A stretch of 64,000 nucleotides of DNA from contig NC_053393.1 in NCBI RefSeq assembly GCF_905171765.1, positions 187,391,921 to 187,455,920 of the forward strand, written 5' to 3'. The translations under genes and the position numbers were made by a program. The stretch's first letter is position 1, and each line of letters starts with the position of its first letter. The notes under the pieces were generated by a model. That model saw only the letters and a list, made by a program, of their open reading frames with translations, did no database searches and was not told the DNA's origin. Below, one piece after another: positions 55,316-64,000 of this stretch. Source of the DNA: Bufo bufo (lineage: Eukaryota; Chordata; Amphibia; Anura; Bufonidae).

Positions 55316-56242
55316 CCAAAAGTTTGGACACACCTTCTCATTCAAAGAGTTTTCTTTATTTTCATGACTATGAAAATTGTACTGTAGATTCACACTGAAG
55401 GCATCAAAACTATGAATTAACACATGTGGAATTATATACATAACAAACAAGTTTGAAACAACTGAAAATATGTCATATTCTAGGTTCTTCAAAGTAGCCA
55501 CCTTTTGCTTTGATTACTGCTTTGCACACTCTTGGCATTCTCTTGATGAGCTTTATAGGTAGTCCCCTGAAATGGTTTTCACTTCACAGGTGTGCCCTGT
55601 CAGGTTTAATAAGTGGGATTTCTTGCCTTATAAATGGGGTTGGGACCATCAGTTGCGTTGAGGAGAAATCAGGTGGATACACAGCTGATAGTCCTACTGA
55701 ATAGACTGTTAGAATTTGTATTATGGCAAGAAAAAAGCAGCTAAGTAAAGAAAAACGAGTGGCCATCATTACTTTAAGAAATGAAGGTCAGTCAGTGAGC
55801 CGAAAAATTGGGAAAACTTTGAAAGTAAGGGCTATTTGACCATGAAGGAGAGTGATGGGGTGCTGCGCCAGATGACCTGGCCTCCACAGTCATCGGACCT
55901 GAACCCAATCGAGATGGTTTGGGGTGAGCTGGACCGCAGAGTGAAGGCAAAAGGGCCAACAAGTGCTAAGCATCTCTGGGAACTCCTTCAAGACTGTTGG
56001 AAGACCATTTCAGGGGACTACCTCTTGAAGCTCATCAAGAGAATGCCAAGAGTGTGCAAAGCAGTAATCAAAGCAAAAGGTGGCTACTTTGAAGAACCTA
56101 GAATATGACATATTTTCAGTTGTTTCACACTTGTTTGTTATGTATATAATTCCACATGTGTTAATTCATAGTTTTGATGCCTTCATAGTCATGAAAATAA
56201 AGAAAATTCTGAATGAGAAGGTGTGTCCAAACTTTTGGTCTG
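55312..56242 (+). mobile_element. Tc1/mariner element with about 200-bp TIRs, internally deleted
   Basis: The ends CAGACCAAAAGTTTGGACAC and GTGTCCAAACTTTTGGTCTG are inverted repeats flanked by TA (55310-55311 and 56243-56244). Inverted similarity continues to about 55510 on the left. It lies next to a long (TA)n run. Confidence 0.93.
55723..56108 (+). pseudogene. Tc1 transposase, N- and C-terminal ends only
   Basis: From the ATG at 55723 the frame reads MARKKQLSKEKRVAIITLRN and stops after about 38 codons. From 55842 a frame resumes at MKESDGVLRQMTWPPQSSDL, includes the catalytic E in NPIEMVW, and runs to 56108. The whole central catalytic region with both Asp residues is deleted. Confidence 0.88.
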
Positions 56243-56244
56243 TA

Positions 56245-56454
56245 CTGTACATCAGGAGTTCCACCCGAAATCAAACTTTTTCCCTCTGCACAACCAGGGG
56301 CATTTTAGAACCACATTTTTTTATTTGGTCTCCAAACACCGAGTGGTGCTGAGAATGAATAAGTAATGTAGTGGTTAATAAATAACCCATAACAGAAGGA
56401 AAACAGGATAAATTCATACAATATTGTTAAAATAGGTAAACTCAGGTAGTCACA
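56245..56454. other. Short unassigned sequence
   Basis: No gene is seen. It leads into a PLE end. Confidence 0.35.
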
Positions 56455-56880
56455 GTGACCAAAAATAAACTAGACACCAGTGCAGTGCCCAAAAAGGGTA
56501 AAAGTAATGGAGGTTATTTAAAATCTACAATAAAAATTATGGTGAATTGTGTAAATTATACACATATAAAATGTATATTAACAATCATGTACCAAATTAA
56601 AAGGAGGAAGAAAAGACTTTCCACTCAATTCACTAAGGGGGTCACCTCCAGGATAAGCTCAAGACACCTGGGGTGTAGAATGGCAGAGATCCAGGTAAGT
56701 ATGCCAGGTCTGTAATCAAGGTGGAAAATAGCAGCCGAATCCTCAACTTGAAAATCTCTCTTTAATAGGTAATAGATATACGGCTCAATGCGTTTCGGGG
56801 GCCTATACATAAGGGCAGCCTGTCCTCAACACTTTCCTCTTTATCTGCAATCAATGGAAATGGAGAGTAAACAGTGAGCT
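56455..56880 (-). mobile_element. PLE terminal fragment, reverse orientation
   Basis: The minus strand at about 56785-56835 reads TGTTGAGGACAGGCTGCCC, a loop, then GGCCCCCGAAACGCATTGAG, the same UGAgGA - hairpin - GAAACG order as the other PLE ends. No RT coding is present. Confidence 0.5.
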
Positions 56881-57255
56881 GCAGATAGAGGTAAGTGGCC
56901 TAATCACAGCCACAAACCCTACAAGCCTGGGGGGTAATGAGAACACATAGTGACTGGGAATGAGAGACATCATACAGCATATGGATGGTGGAGACACGGG
57001 GGCTGAGAACTCTACACAGACATAAAGGGCATTGTGTGGGAGGGAAGAAGTCATCCAGAAGACAATCTAGGGGCAAGTCAGGATACATGCAGAAGGACAT
57101 CTGTGTACTCATTGACTCCTGCAGTAGCCCCAGTAGTAGGACCCTTCTGAGGTCCTCAGCAGCACCAGCACAATATTCCTCCTGAAGTCAGCAGTAGCAT
57201 CAGCAGAGGAACCCTCATGAGACTCCTGCAATCCTCCCAGACTCCAAAGGAATCC
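56881..57255. repeat. Unassigned sequence with weak tandem structure
   Basis: From about 57110 the motif gactcctgcagtagccccag / cagcagcaccagcacaatat recurs at about 60-bp spacing, and again at 59000-59030 beyond the hAT MITE. No gene is supported. Confidence 0.45.
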
Positions 57256-57605
57256 TCCCAGACTAGGGTTGCCACCTTTTCTTCAGGCCAAACCCGAACA
57301 GAAGGTAGGGAGGGCCCCTTCCAGGCCCCACCCATGCCCCGCCTCCAGCCACGCCCATGTTCCACCTCCAGCCACGCCCATGTCCCACCTACACCCCTGG
57401 TCGCTGTCACACCGTGATCGTTACGCCCCTGAAGAGTCTCATTAGCATATTATAAGTCTTTATTTTAAGAGAACGGCGGCAGCGGCAGGCAGGGAGTTAT
57501 AAAACACACTGTTATGTACTGCTGACATCAGCCCATCGCTAATGTCAGTCAGCTACATAACGTAACGTTTTTTCTGATGATTGACAGATTCAGAAACCTG
57601 TTTAA

Positions 57606-58326
57606 AGGGTTTCTACCACCAGAAATACTGTTATGTAGCTGACTGACATTAGCGATGCGCTAATGTCAGCACTACATAACAGTATGTTTCTAACGTTAGT
57701 CCCTGCAGCCGTTTTTGCTAAAAAAGCGCTTTTATTATATGCTAATGAGCCTCTAGGTGCTATGTGGGCGTAAAATCAGCACCTAGAGGCTCCGTCCACT
57801 CACCCATTATCCCGCCCAGGTCCAGTGTTCTGCCCGCCCAGCTCCTCTTGATTGATGCCACTGTTCCCTGCATCGATGGCGAAATCCCGCGCCTGCGCCG
57901 TTCACTTCTGTCTTCGGCGCAGGCGCAGTGAGTGAATAATGCGATCCTGGTGCCGGATTCCTCGCGGCGATTGCGCCGACTACGTCACAGTGAGGAAGTC
58001 GGCACCAGGAGAGCGGCCTTCACTCACTGCGCCTGCGCCGAAGACATAGTGAACGGCACAGGCGCTGGATTTTGTCAACGCTGCTGCGAACAGTGGCATC
58101 AATCAAGAGGAGCGGGGCGGGCAGAATAGGGGACCTGGGCAGGATAAAGCGTGAGTGGACGGAGCCTCTAGGTGCTGATTTTACGCCCACATAGCACCTA
58201 GAGGCTCATTAGCATATAATAAAAGTGCTTTTTTAGCAAAAACGGCTGCAGGGACTAATGTGAGAAACATACTGTTATGTAGTGCTGACATTAGCGCAAA
58301 ACAGTATTTCTGGTGGGAGAAACCCT
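57606..58326. mobile_element. Palindromic MITE with TTAA duplication
   Basis: TTAA lies at 57602-57605 and 58327-58330. Arms starting AGGGTTTCTACCACCAGAAA run inward about 350 bp as an imperfect palindrome, with matching 'cacctagaggctc' and 'ggcgcaggcgcagtga' blocks on both sides. The target suggests piggyBac or Kolobok. Confidence 0.88.
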
Positions 58327-58478
58327 TTAAACACTGTTACATTTACACACTTCTAATGTTTTATATACCTTTTTAGAAGTGACTATCTAGGACAGGTGTG
58401 AGGACTGTCTTGGTCACACACAGGTTGAAAAACCACTCTGCAGGCAGGGCACAGTGGGCACTACTTGGTCAGGCTGCT

Positions 58479-58571
58479 GGAGCTGGGCTGGAGCTGGGCT
58501 GGAGCTGGACTGGAGCTGGGCTGGAGCTGGACTGGAGCTGGGCTGGAGCTGGGCTGGAGCTGGACTGGAGT
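58479..58571. repeat. Microsatellite-like (GGAGCTGG[GA]CT)n
   Basis: About nine copies of ggagctgggct / ggagctggact are seen. Confidence 0.95.
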
Positions 58572-59003
58572 TTGAAGAAGAATGATTTCAATTCTCCCTC
58601 CCTGCCTCTCTCTCTCTCTGATGTCACTTCCTGTGTGGACCTGACTTCCTTATCAGAGAGAAGGAGGGAGGGACTGGGAGGCAGGGGAGTAGCGAGGAGT
58701 CCGGAGACTGAACAGTGAGTGAACACAGCGCTGCCTGGTATCACTGTAGTGTGTAGACTAGAGGAGGGAGGAGGGAGGCTCGGGAGCGCTGCGCTCAGCT
58801 GATCCCCCGGCCGCAGTGAGTGACAGCTTAAATATGTGATCGGATCGTCGGAGTCTCGGTCGGACGTCCGTCCACACACACTGCAGTTTACTTTGAATGA
58901 ATAATCCTGTGCCCGGGTCTAAGAAAGGCTTGTACCCGGGCACAGGATTACAAACCCGGACTGTCCGGGTCAATCCCGGACGGGTGGCAACCCTATCCCA
59001 GAC

Positions 59004-59344
59004 TCCTGCAGCAGCACCAGCAGAAGGACCCTCCTGTGCCTGAGCATGCGTAGGGATGCAGCGAGAGCGCAGCGCAGGCACGGCACGTATGAGGAGGCAG
59101 GCCCACCATGGTGGAAGGTGGACCCAGGCAGCACAACGAGAGGGGGAATGGAGGTACTGGGCAGCGCTGCGGCCAACAGCCATAGTAAGTGAAGCGCTGG
59201 TGCTGAATACGCCGGCCTGCACTAATCATTAACTGTCTGTAATCCCAAGGGCCCACAGAGGATTTCCCTGGCTCCCTGGCAGACCCCTAGTGGTTGCGGG
59301 CCCTCGGTCTATGCTAGAGTGCCCGAATGGTCAGTCCGCCCTGT
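59004..59344. other. Unassigned sequence
   Basis: No supported gene. The first 40 bp resemble 57110-57250. Confidence 0.4.
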
Positions 59345-59812
59345 GCCCAAGTAATGTTTCCCTGCACTTGTAAATCACTTTTTTTCACAATGAGGATTTT
59401 CCTATGACTCTCCCTAGCATCTGCACAAGTCTCTCCCTGCCTGTGAAATGATTCTTCTCACTATCCTTTCCCTGCACTAGTAAATCGCTTCTTTCCTTTA
59501 TTTATTTTTTTACAATTAGTTTTTCTTTCACTCTCCTTAGCGCCTGCATACACGTCTGTCCCTGAACAAAGTATGATAGTGAATGGCAGACTCTAAGATG
59601 GCCGCCGTATTTATAAGGCTGTGACATTACCGGGATGGCTGGCTGCTGATTGGCTGCATGCATGGCATTATGGGTGATCCCGCCTTCCCAGAGTCCTTTG
59701 TCCCATGTCCCATGTTACCACGAAGCGCGAGGAAATTTGCATTCATTCAGAATCAAATTTTTCCTGAAATTCAGAACGAATTCGACTTCGTCAGCTTCGA
59801 TTCACTCATCTC
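59345..59812 (-). mobile_element. hAT 5' end segment
   Basis: On the minus strand it starts TAGAGATGAGTGAATCGAAG at 59812 and continues with the 'cataatgccatgcatgcag' and 'gccatcttagagtctgccat' blocks found in hAT B at about 35180-35260. The other end is not seen; it fades out near 59345. Confidence 0.65.
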
Positions 59813-60043
59813 TAGTTTTTAAATACGCCCCTATATACTTTCACTAGAAATAACTGCAACAGTGCAGTGTTTATATATTTTAGTTTTTTTTACTGTAATA
59901 CGACCCTATACGCTTTCAACAAAAGAGTGAAGTGCGCATACAGTGGATATAAAAAGGTCTACACACCCCTGTTAAAATGTCAGGTTTCTGTGATGTAAAA
60001 AAATTTGACAAAGATAAATCATTTCAGAACTTTTTCCACCTTT

Positions 60044-60168
60044 AGGCTACATGCACACGACCGTTCCGTTTTTTGCGGTCCGCAAAAAACGGAAGCCGTC
60101 TGTGTGCCTTCCGCAATTTGCGGAACGGGCGGCCCATTGTAGAAATGCCTATTCTTGTCCGCAAAATG
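60044..60168. mobile_element. Harbinger-type MITE fragment
   Basis: GGCTACATGCACACGACCGT follows TTTA, and the interior has 'ttttttgcggtccgcaaaaa' and tccgcaaaatgg as in the other copies. The right end is missing and runs straight into transposase coding. Confidence 0.65.
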
Positions 60169-60169
60169 G

Positions 60170-61043
60170 CATCAACTGTGCACAGCCCTCTTCAGATCAC
60201 CTCACAGATTTTCAATCTCATTCAGGTCTGGGCTCTGGCTGGACCATTCCAAAACTTTAATCTTATTCTGGTGAAGCCATTCCTTTGTTGATTTGGATGT
60301 ATGCTTTGGGTCGTTGTCATGCTGAAAGATGAAGTTTCTCTTCAAGTTTAGCTTTCTAGCAGAAGCCTGAAGGTTTTGTGCCAAATTGACTGGCATTTGG
60401 AACTGTTCATAATTCCCTCTAGCTTAACTAAGGCCCCAGTTCCAGCTGAAGAAAAACAGCCCCAAAGCATGATGCTGCCACCACCATGCTTCACTGTGGG
60501 TATGGTGTTCTTTTGGTGATGTGCAGTGTTGTTTTTGCACCAAACATATCTTTTGGAATTATAGCCAAATAGTTCAACCTTGATTTCATCAGACCATAAC
60601 ACCTTTTCCCACATGCTTTTGGGAGACTTCGGATGTGATTTTGCAAAATGTAGCCTGGCTTGGATGTTTTTCTTCGTAAGAAAAGGTTTTCGTCTTGTCA
60701 CTCTACCCCATAGCCCAGACATATGAAGAACACGGGAGATTGTTGTCACATGTACCACACAGCCAGTACTTGCCAGATATTCCTGCAGCTCCTTTAATGT
60801 TGCTGTAGGCCTCTTGGTAGCCTCACAGACCAGTTTTCTTCTCATCTTTTCATCAATTTTGGAGGGACGTCCAGTTCTTGGTAATGTCACTGTTGTGCCA
60901 TATTTTCTACACTTGATGATGACTGTCTTCACTGTGTTCCATGGTATATCTAATGCCTTGGAAATTATTTTGTACCCTTCTTCTGACTTATACCTTTTAA
61001 CAATGAGATCCCTCTGATGTTTTGGAAGCTCTCTGTGGACCAT
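60170..61043 (-). pseudogene. Tc1 DD34E transposase, frameshifted and C-terminally cut
   Basis: From the ATG at 61043 the frame encodes a paired helix-turn-helix region (about residues 1-115), then the first D in LWSDEIKVELFG. Near 60390 one base is missing. The next frame carries [16 protein letters not shown] and [10 protein letters not shown], with 34 residues between D and E. The end of the protein, still visible in the copy at 28278, is replaced by the MITE at 60044-60168. All three catalytic residues survive, but the gene is broken. Confidence 0.9.
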
Positions 61044-61366
61044 GGCATTTGCTGTGGGATGCGACTAAGAAAATTTTAGGAAAGACCAACTAGAGCAGCT
61101 GAAATTTATTTGGGGTTAATCAGAGGCACTTTAAATGATGGCAGCTACATCCCCAGTTATCAGAGGGTGTGCACACCACCTAATTTTTTTTTTGTTTTCT
61201 TCCCTCCACCTAAAAGATTTCAGTTTGTTTTTCAATTGAGTGGTACAGGTTATAGGTCACATTAAAGGTGGAAAAAGTTCTGAAATGATTTATCTTTGTC
61301 TCATTTTTTTACATCACAGAAACCTGACATTTTAACAGGGGTGTGTAGACTTTTTATATCCACTGT

Positions 61367-62800
61367 ATATGTTTATTGTAGTTCTGAAATAAGCCCCCAT
61401 ACGCTTTCATCAGAAATAACTGCAACAGTGCAGTGCGTATATATTTTTCTTGTTGGACTGAAATAGGCCACAATACGCTTTGACTAGAAAGCAATCAAAG
61501 AGTGAAGTGCGTATATATTTTTCTTGTAGTTTTGAAATATGCCCCTATACGCTTTCACCAGAAATAACTGCAACAGTGCAGTGCTTATATATTTTTATTT
61601 TTTTAATGGAATTTCCCCCATATATACGCTTTCAACAGATATAACTGCAGAAGTGAAATGCGTATATATTTTTCTTGTTGGACTGAGATACGCCCCTAGA
61701 CGCTTTCACCAGAAATAACTGCAACAGTGCAGTTTGTATATATTTTTCTTTATTTTACTGTAAAACTCCCCTATATGCTTTAAACAGAAATAACTGTAAC
61801 AGTGCAGTGCTTATATATTTTTCTTGTTGGACTGAAATAGGCCACTATACGCTTTGACTAGAAAACAATCAAAGAGTGAAGTGCGTATATGTTTTTCTTG
61901 TAGTTCTATAATATGCCCCTAAATGCTTTCACCAGAAATAACTGCAACAGTGCAGTGCGTATATATTTTTCAGATGTTAATGAAGTACGCCCCTATACGC
62001 TTTCACCAGAAATGACTGCAACAGTGCAGTGCTTATATATTTTTATTTTTTTACTGTAATACACCCCTATACGCTATCAACAGATATAACTGCAGAAGTG
62101 AAATGCTTATATATTTTTCTTGTTGGACTGAGATACGCCCCTAGATGCTTTCACCAGAAATAACTGCAACAGTGCAGTGTGTATATATATATATATTTTT
62201 TTGTATAAAACGCCCCTATATGCTTTAAACAGAAATAACTGCAACAGTGCAGTGCTTATATATTTTTCTTATTGGACTGAAATAGGCCACTATACGCTTT
62301 GACTAGAAAACAATCAAAGAGTTAAGTGCGTATACGTTTTTCTTGTAGTTCTATAATACGCCCCTAAATGCTTTCACCAGAAATAACTGCAACAGTGCAG
62401 TGCGTATATATTTTTATTTTGTTAATGAAGTACGCCCCTATACGCTTTCACCAGAAATGACTGCAACAGTGCAGTGCGTATATATTTTTCTTGTTAGACT
62501 GAAATAGGCCAATATACGTTTTCACTAGAAAACAATTAAAGAGTGAAGTGAGTATATATTTTTCTTGTAGTTCTGAAATACGCCCCTATACGTTTTCAAC
62601 AGAAATAGCTGCAACAGTGCAGTGCGTATATATTTTTATTTTTGTACTGAACTACGCCCCTATACGCTTTCAACAGAAATAACTGCAACAGTGCAGTGCA
62701 TATATAGTTTTCTTTTTTTACTGTACTATGCCCCTATATGCTTTAAACAGAAATAACTGCTACAGTGCAGTGCATAAATTTTTTTCAACATAACACTTGC
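61367..62800 (-). repeat. Tandem array, about 80-bp units
   Basis: Units contain agaaataactgcaacagtgc, agtgcgtatatatttttctt, gttggactgaaatacgcccc, tatacgctttcac. About 18 copies occur, with two more at 59813-59938. Confidence 0.93.
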
Positions 62801-63106
62801 AGCCCAATAACAAATAGCTGGAATGACAGAGCTGTCTAATGACTATTTGGATCCAAATAATCGTTCCCTGCACTTGTAAATCACTTTCCTATCAATGTAC
62901 CTAGTGCCTTCTGACGTATCTCCCTGCACTAAAATGCTGTGAAATGAATCCTCCCTATTATTTCCCTGCACTTATAAAAAAAAAAATCAGTTTTAGAAAA
63001 ATATATAGAGGTTTTTCCACTTGCTGGTTCTAGCGCCTTCACACGTCTGTCCCTGGACTCTGAACGCTGGAAAATGGCAGAATCTAAATTGGCTGCAGTA
63101 TTTAAA

Positions 63107-63645
63107 GGGCTAGAAAGATGCAAAAAATCCGCAGCACTCGCCAGTGTAGTGAATCCAGTGGTGATTTATTCACAAAACAGCATGGTAATGCGACGTTTCG
63201 ACCTTCATCGGTCTTTCTCAAGCAATAAAATAAATTAACAAACGTGTGCCTTATATAATACAAAGTAGGTGGGGATATCCCTCCCCCAAGTGGGATGGTA
63301 CATCGGAATTCATATATCCATTGATCATCATATACTCATAAACAGGGATTACTTCCAATCCAAATCAGTGCAGTGTTACAACATCCAGTACAGTGTACAC
63401 TGTAATATATCTATAATATTACCTCATAAGCAGAAATAACGTCCCCGAGGTGCTACTCCATGTCCACAAAACTCCTAGAAAGCGCTGAACTCAGCATACC
63501 AGAAACCACGGTGCGCATGCGTCCACGTCTGCCGTCAGCAAATAGGAAAAAATTCTCCTTGTGACGTCATGAGGACGCGGCCGTCCACAAAACAAAGTCA
63601 TGAACCATCCGTCCCCCGGCAACCCACCGCAGTCGCATCTAAGTG
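63107..63645 (-). mobile_element. PLE terminal fragment, reverse orientation
   Basis: The minus strand near 63235-63200 reads CTTGAGAAAGACCGATGAAG then GTCGAAACGTCGC, a hairpin (GACC/GGTC) followed by GAAACG as in other PLE ends. A leader-like non-coding region continues to about 63645. Confidence 0.58.
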
Positions 63646-63742
63646 GCTCAAAGGTAGGGACAAGGGGGGGGAGGCCCAACCAAATGCTTTGTCATACCTC
63701 TGGTGTTTTTCAAAGGGATCAACTTGGGAACCCAGTCATTGG

Positions 63743-63973
63743 TTAGATGTTTTGGGAACCAGACCAATACAAATGTGGAAGTGTCAATACGACCTGGCCT
63801 TGCTGTGATGCTGCCTCATCACTGCCAAACAAAACATTGACCCAGTGAGCTGTAAAAGAAAAGTAACAATTGAAAGGAGTGGCCCACGTTCTCCACCACT
63901 TGAGAGTACAAGGCAGGGATGTCTTTTTTGGAGAAATAATGATGACCAGGTATCTTTTAGCAAGGCTACACAC
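63743..63973 (-). pseudogene. hAT transposase fragment
   Basis: The minus strand encodes FSFTAHWVNVLFGSDEAA and flanking sequence. The TAHWVNV motif matches the hAT region after the first catalytic Asp, as in hAT B at 38150. The element continues past the window end. Confidence 0.65.
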
Positions 63974-64000
63974 ATGTCATCAGTTCTTTAAAGGAAGCAG

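Larger units (their letters stand above)
57264..58995. mobile_element. hAT MITE with nested palindromic TTAA MITE
   Basis: Ends TAGGGTTGCCACC and GGTGGCAACCCTA are flanked by a perfect 8-bp duplication TCCCAGAC (57256-57263 and 58996-59003). Subterminal GGGTACAAGCC / CCGGGCACAGG and CCGGACTGTCCGG motifs lie at the right. No transposase is present. Confidence 0.88.
59941..61365 (-). mobile_element. Tc1/mariner DD34E element, broken by a MITE
   Basis: It is flanked by TA (59939-59940 and 61366-61367). The ends CAGTGGATATAAAAAGG and TTTTTATATCCACTG and longer inner inverted repeats match the element at 28059. A MITE fragment at 60044-60168 has removed part of its left side. Confidence 0.92.
59813..63107 (-). 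mobile_element. hAT 5' region with about 80-bp tandem array, split by a Tc1
   Basis: The minus strand begins near 63107 with 'aatttagattctgccatttt' and 'gtgcagggaaataataggg' blocks shared with 59345-59580, then a tandem array from about 62800 to 61367, the Tc1 at 59941-61365, and the last units at 59813-59938. No transposase is included. The 5' tip is cut off by the PLE end at 63107. Confidence 0.7.

Noticed and set aside
57840..58060. CpG-rich promoter of a host gene
   Set aside because: The G+C-rich block with cgcctgcgccg motifs is the middle of a palindromic MITE and appears on both arms.
58398..58879. ORFs with GAGLELDWSWAGAG-type repeats and antisense partner
   Set aside because: They are readings of an 11-bp microsatellite-like array inside a hAT MITE.

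Overview
This window is non-coding, transposon-packed chromosomal DNA from a large vertebrate genome, most likely an anuran amphibian. The evidence is the element mix: a CR1 LINE with an SGNH-esterase ORF1, several hAT families whose ends resemble TAGAGATGAGC, Tc1/mariner elements of the DD34E, DD36E and DD37E spacing classes, Penelope-like elements (PLEs), PIF/Harbinger-type MITEs and TTAA-flanked repeats of a kind I associate with frogs. The species assignment is an inference. I see no prokaryotic signal, CRISPR array, rRNA or canonical tRNA gene. At most one host exon is arguable (about 10.6 kb).

Layout. 1-4.46 kb: nearly full CR1 (ORF1 intact, ORF2 broken by one extra A). 4.46-7.0 kb: 3' part of a hAT element (family 1) with two tandem-repeat blocks and a nested solo LTR. 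7.28-7.78 kb: Harbinger-type MITE. 8.03-9.59 kb: intact DD37E Tc1/mariner. 9.7-18.06 kb: the least repetitive part, with old MITEs, a CR1 tail, a decayed Tc1 fragment, a PLE end and a possible terminal exon. 18.07-25.67 kb: complete hAT with perfect 8-bp TSD, containing a second hAT (19.11-21.81 kb), which contains a MITE and a DD36E Tc1. 25.9-27.3 kb: another hAT remnant. 27.8 kb: tRNA-like SINE. 28.06-29.15 kb: decayed DD34E Tc1. 29.31-32.87 kb: hAT-type element filled by a 3-kb TTAA-flanked element with about 350-bp tandem units. 32.89-33.35 kb: Harbinger MITE. 34.5-41.5 kb: PLE 1, split by hAT B, itself split by the second intact DD37E copy. 41.5-44.4 kb: reverse-oriented hAT D with a 1.7-kb minisatellite. 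44.4-55.3 kb: PLE 2, with its reverse transcriptase and GIY-YIG remnant separated by a 5.9-kb insertion with 15-bp TSDs. That insertion (PLE 3) carries a well-formed hammerhead ribozyme and a head-to-tail dimer of a 2.46-kb giant palindrome. 53.5-56.2 kb: two Tc1 elements in TA microsatellites. 56.5-59.0 kb: PLE end and a hAT MITE containing a palindromic TTAA MITE. 59.3-64 kb: hAT 5' regions with an about 80-bp tandem array, a DD34E Tc1 broken by a MITE, a PLE end and a hAT transposase fragment.

The genes do not act together as a pathway; the window is a stratified record of insertions, and exact target-site duplications order many of them. The most unusual items are the dimeric giant palindrome, the hammerhead ribozyme with several decayed relatives at other PLE ends, and hAT elements that carry tandem-repeat arrays on both sides of the transposase.
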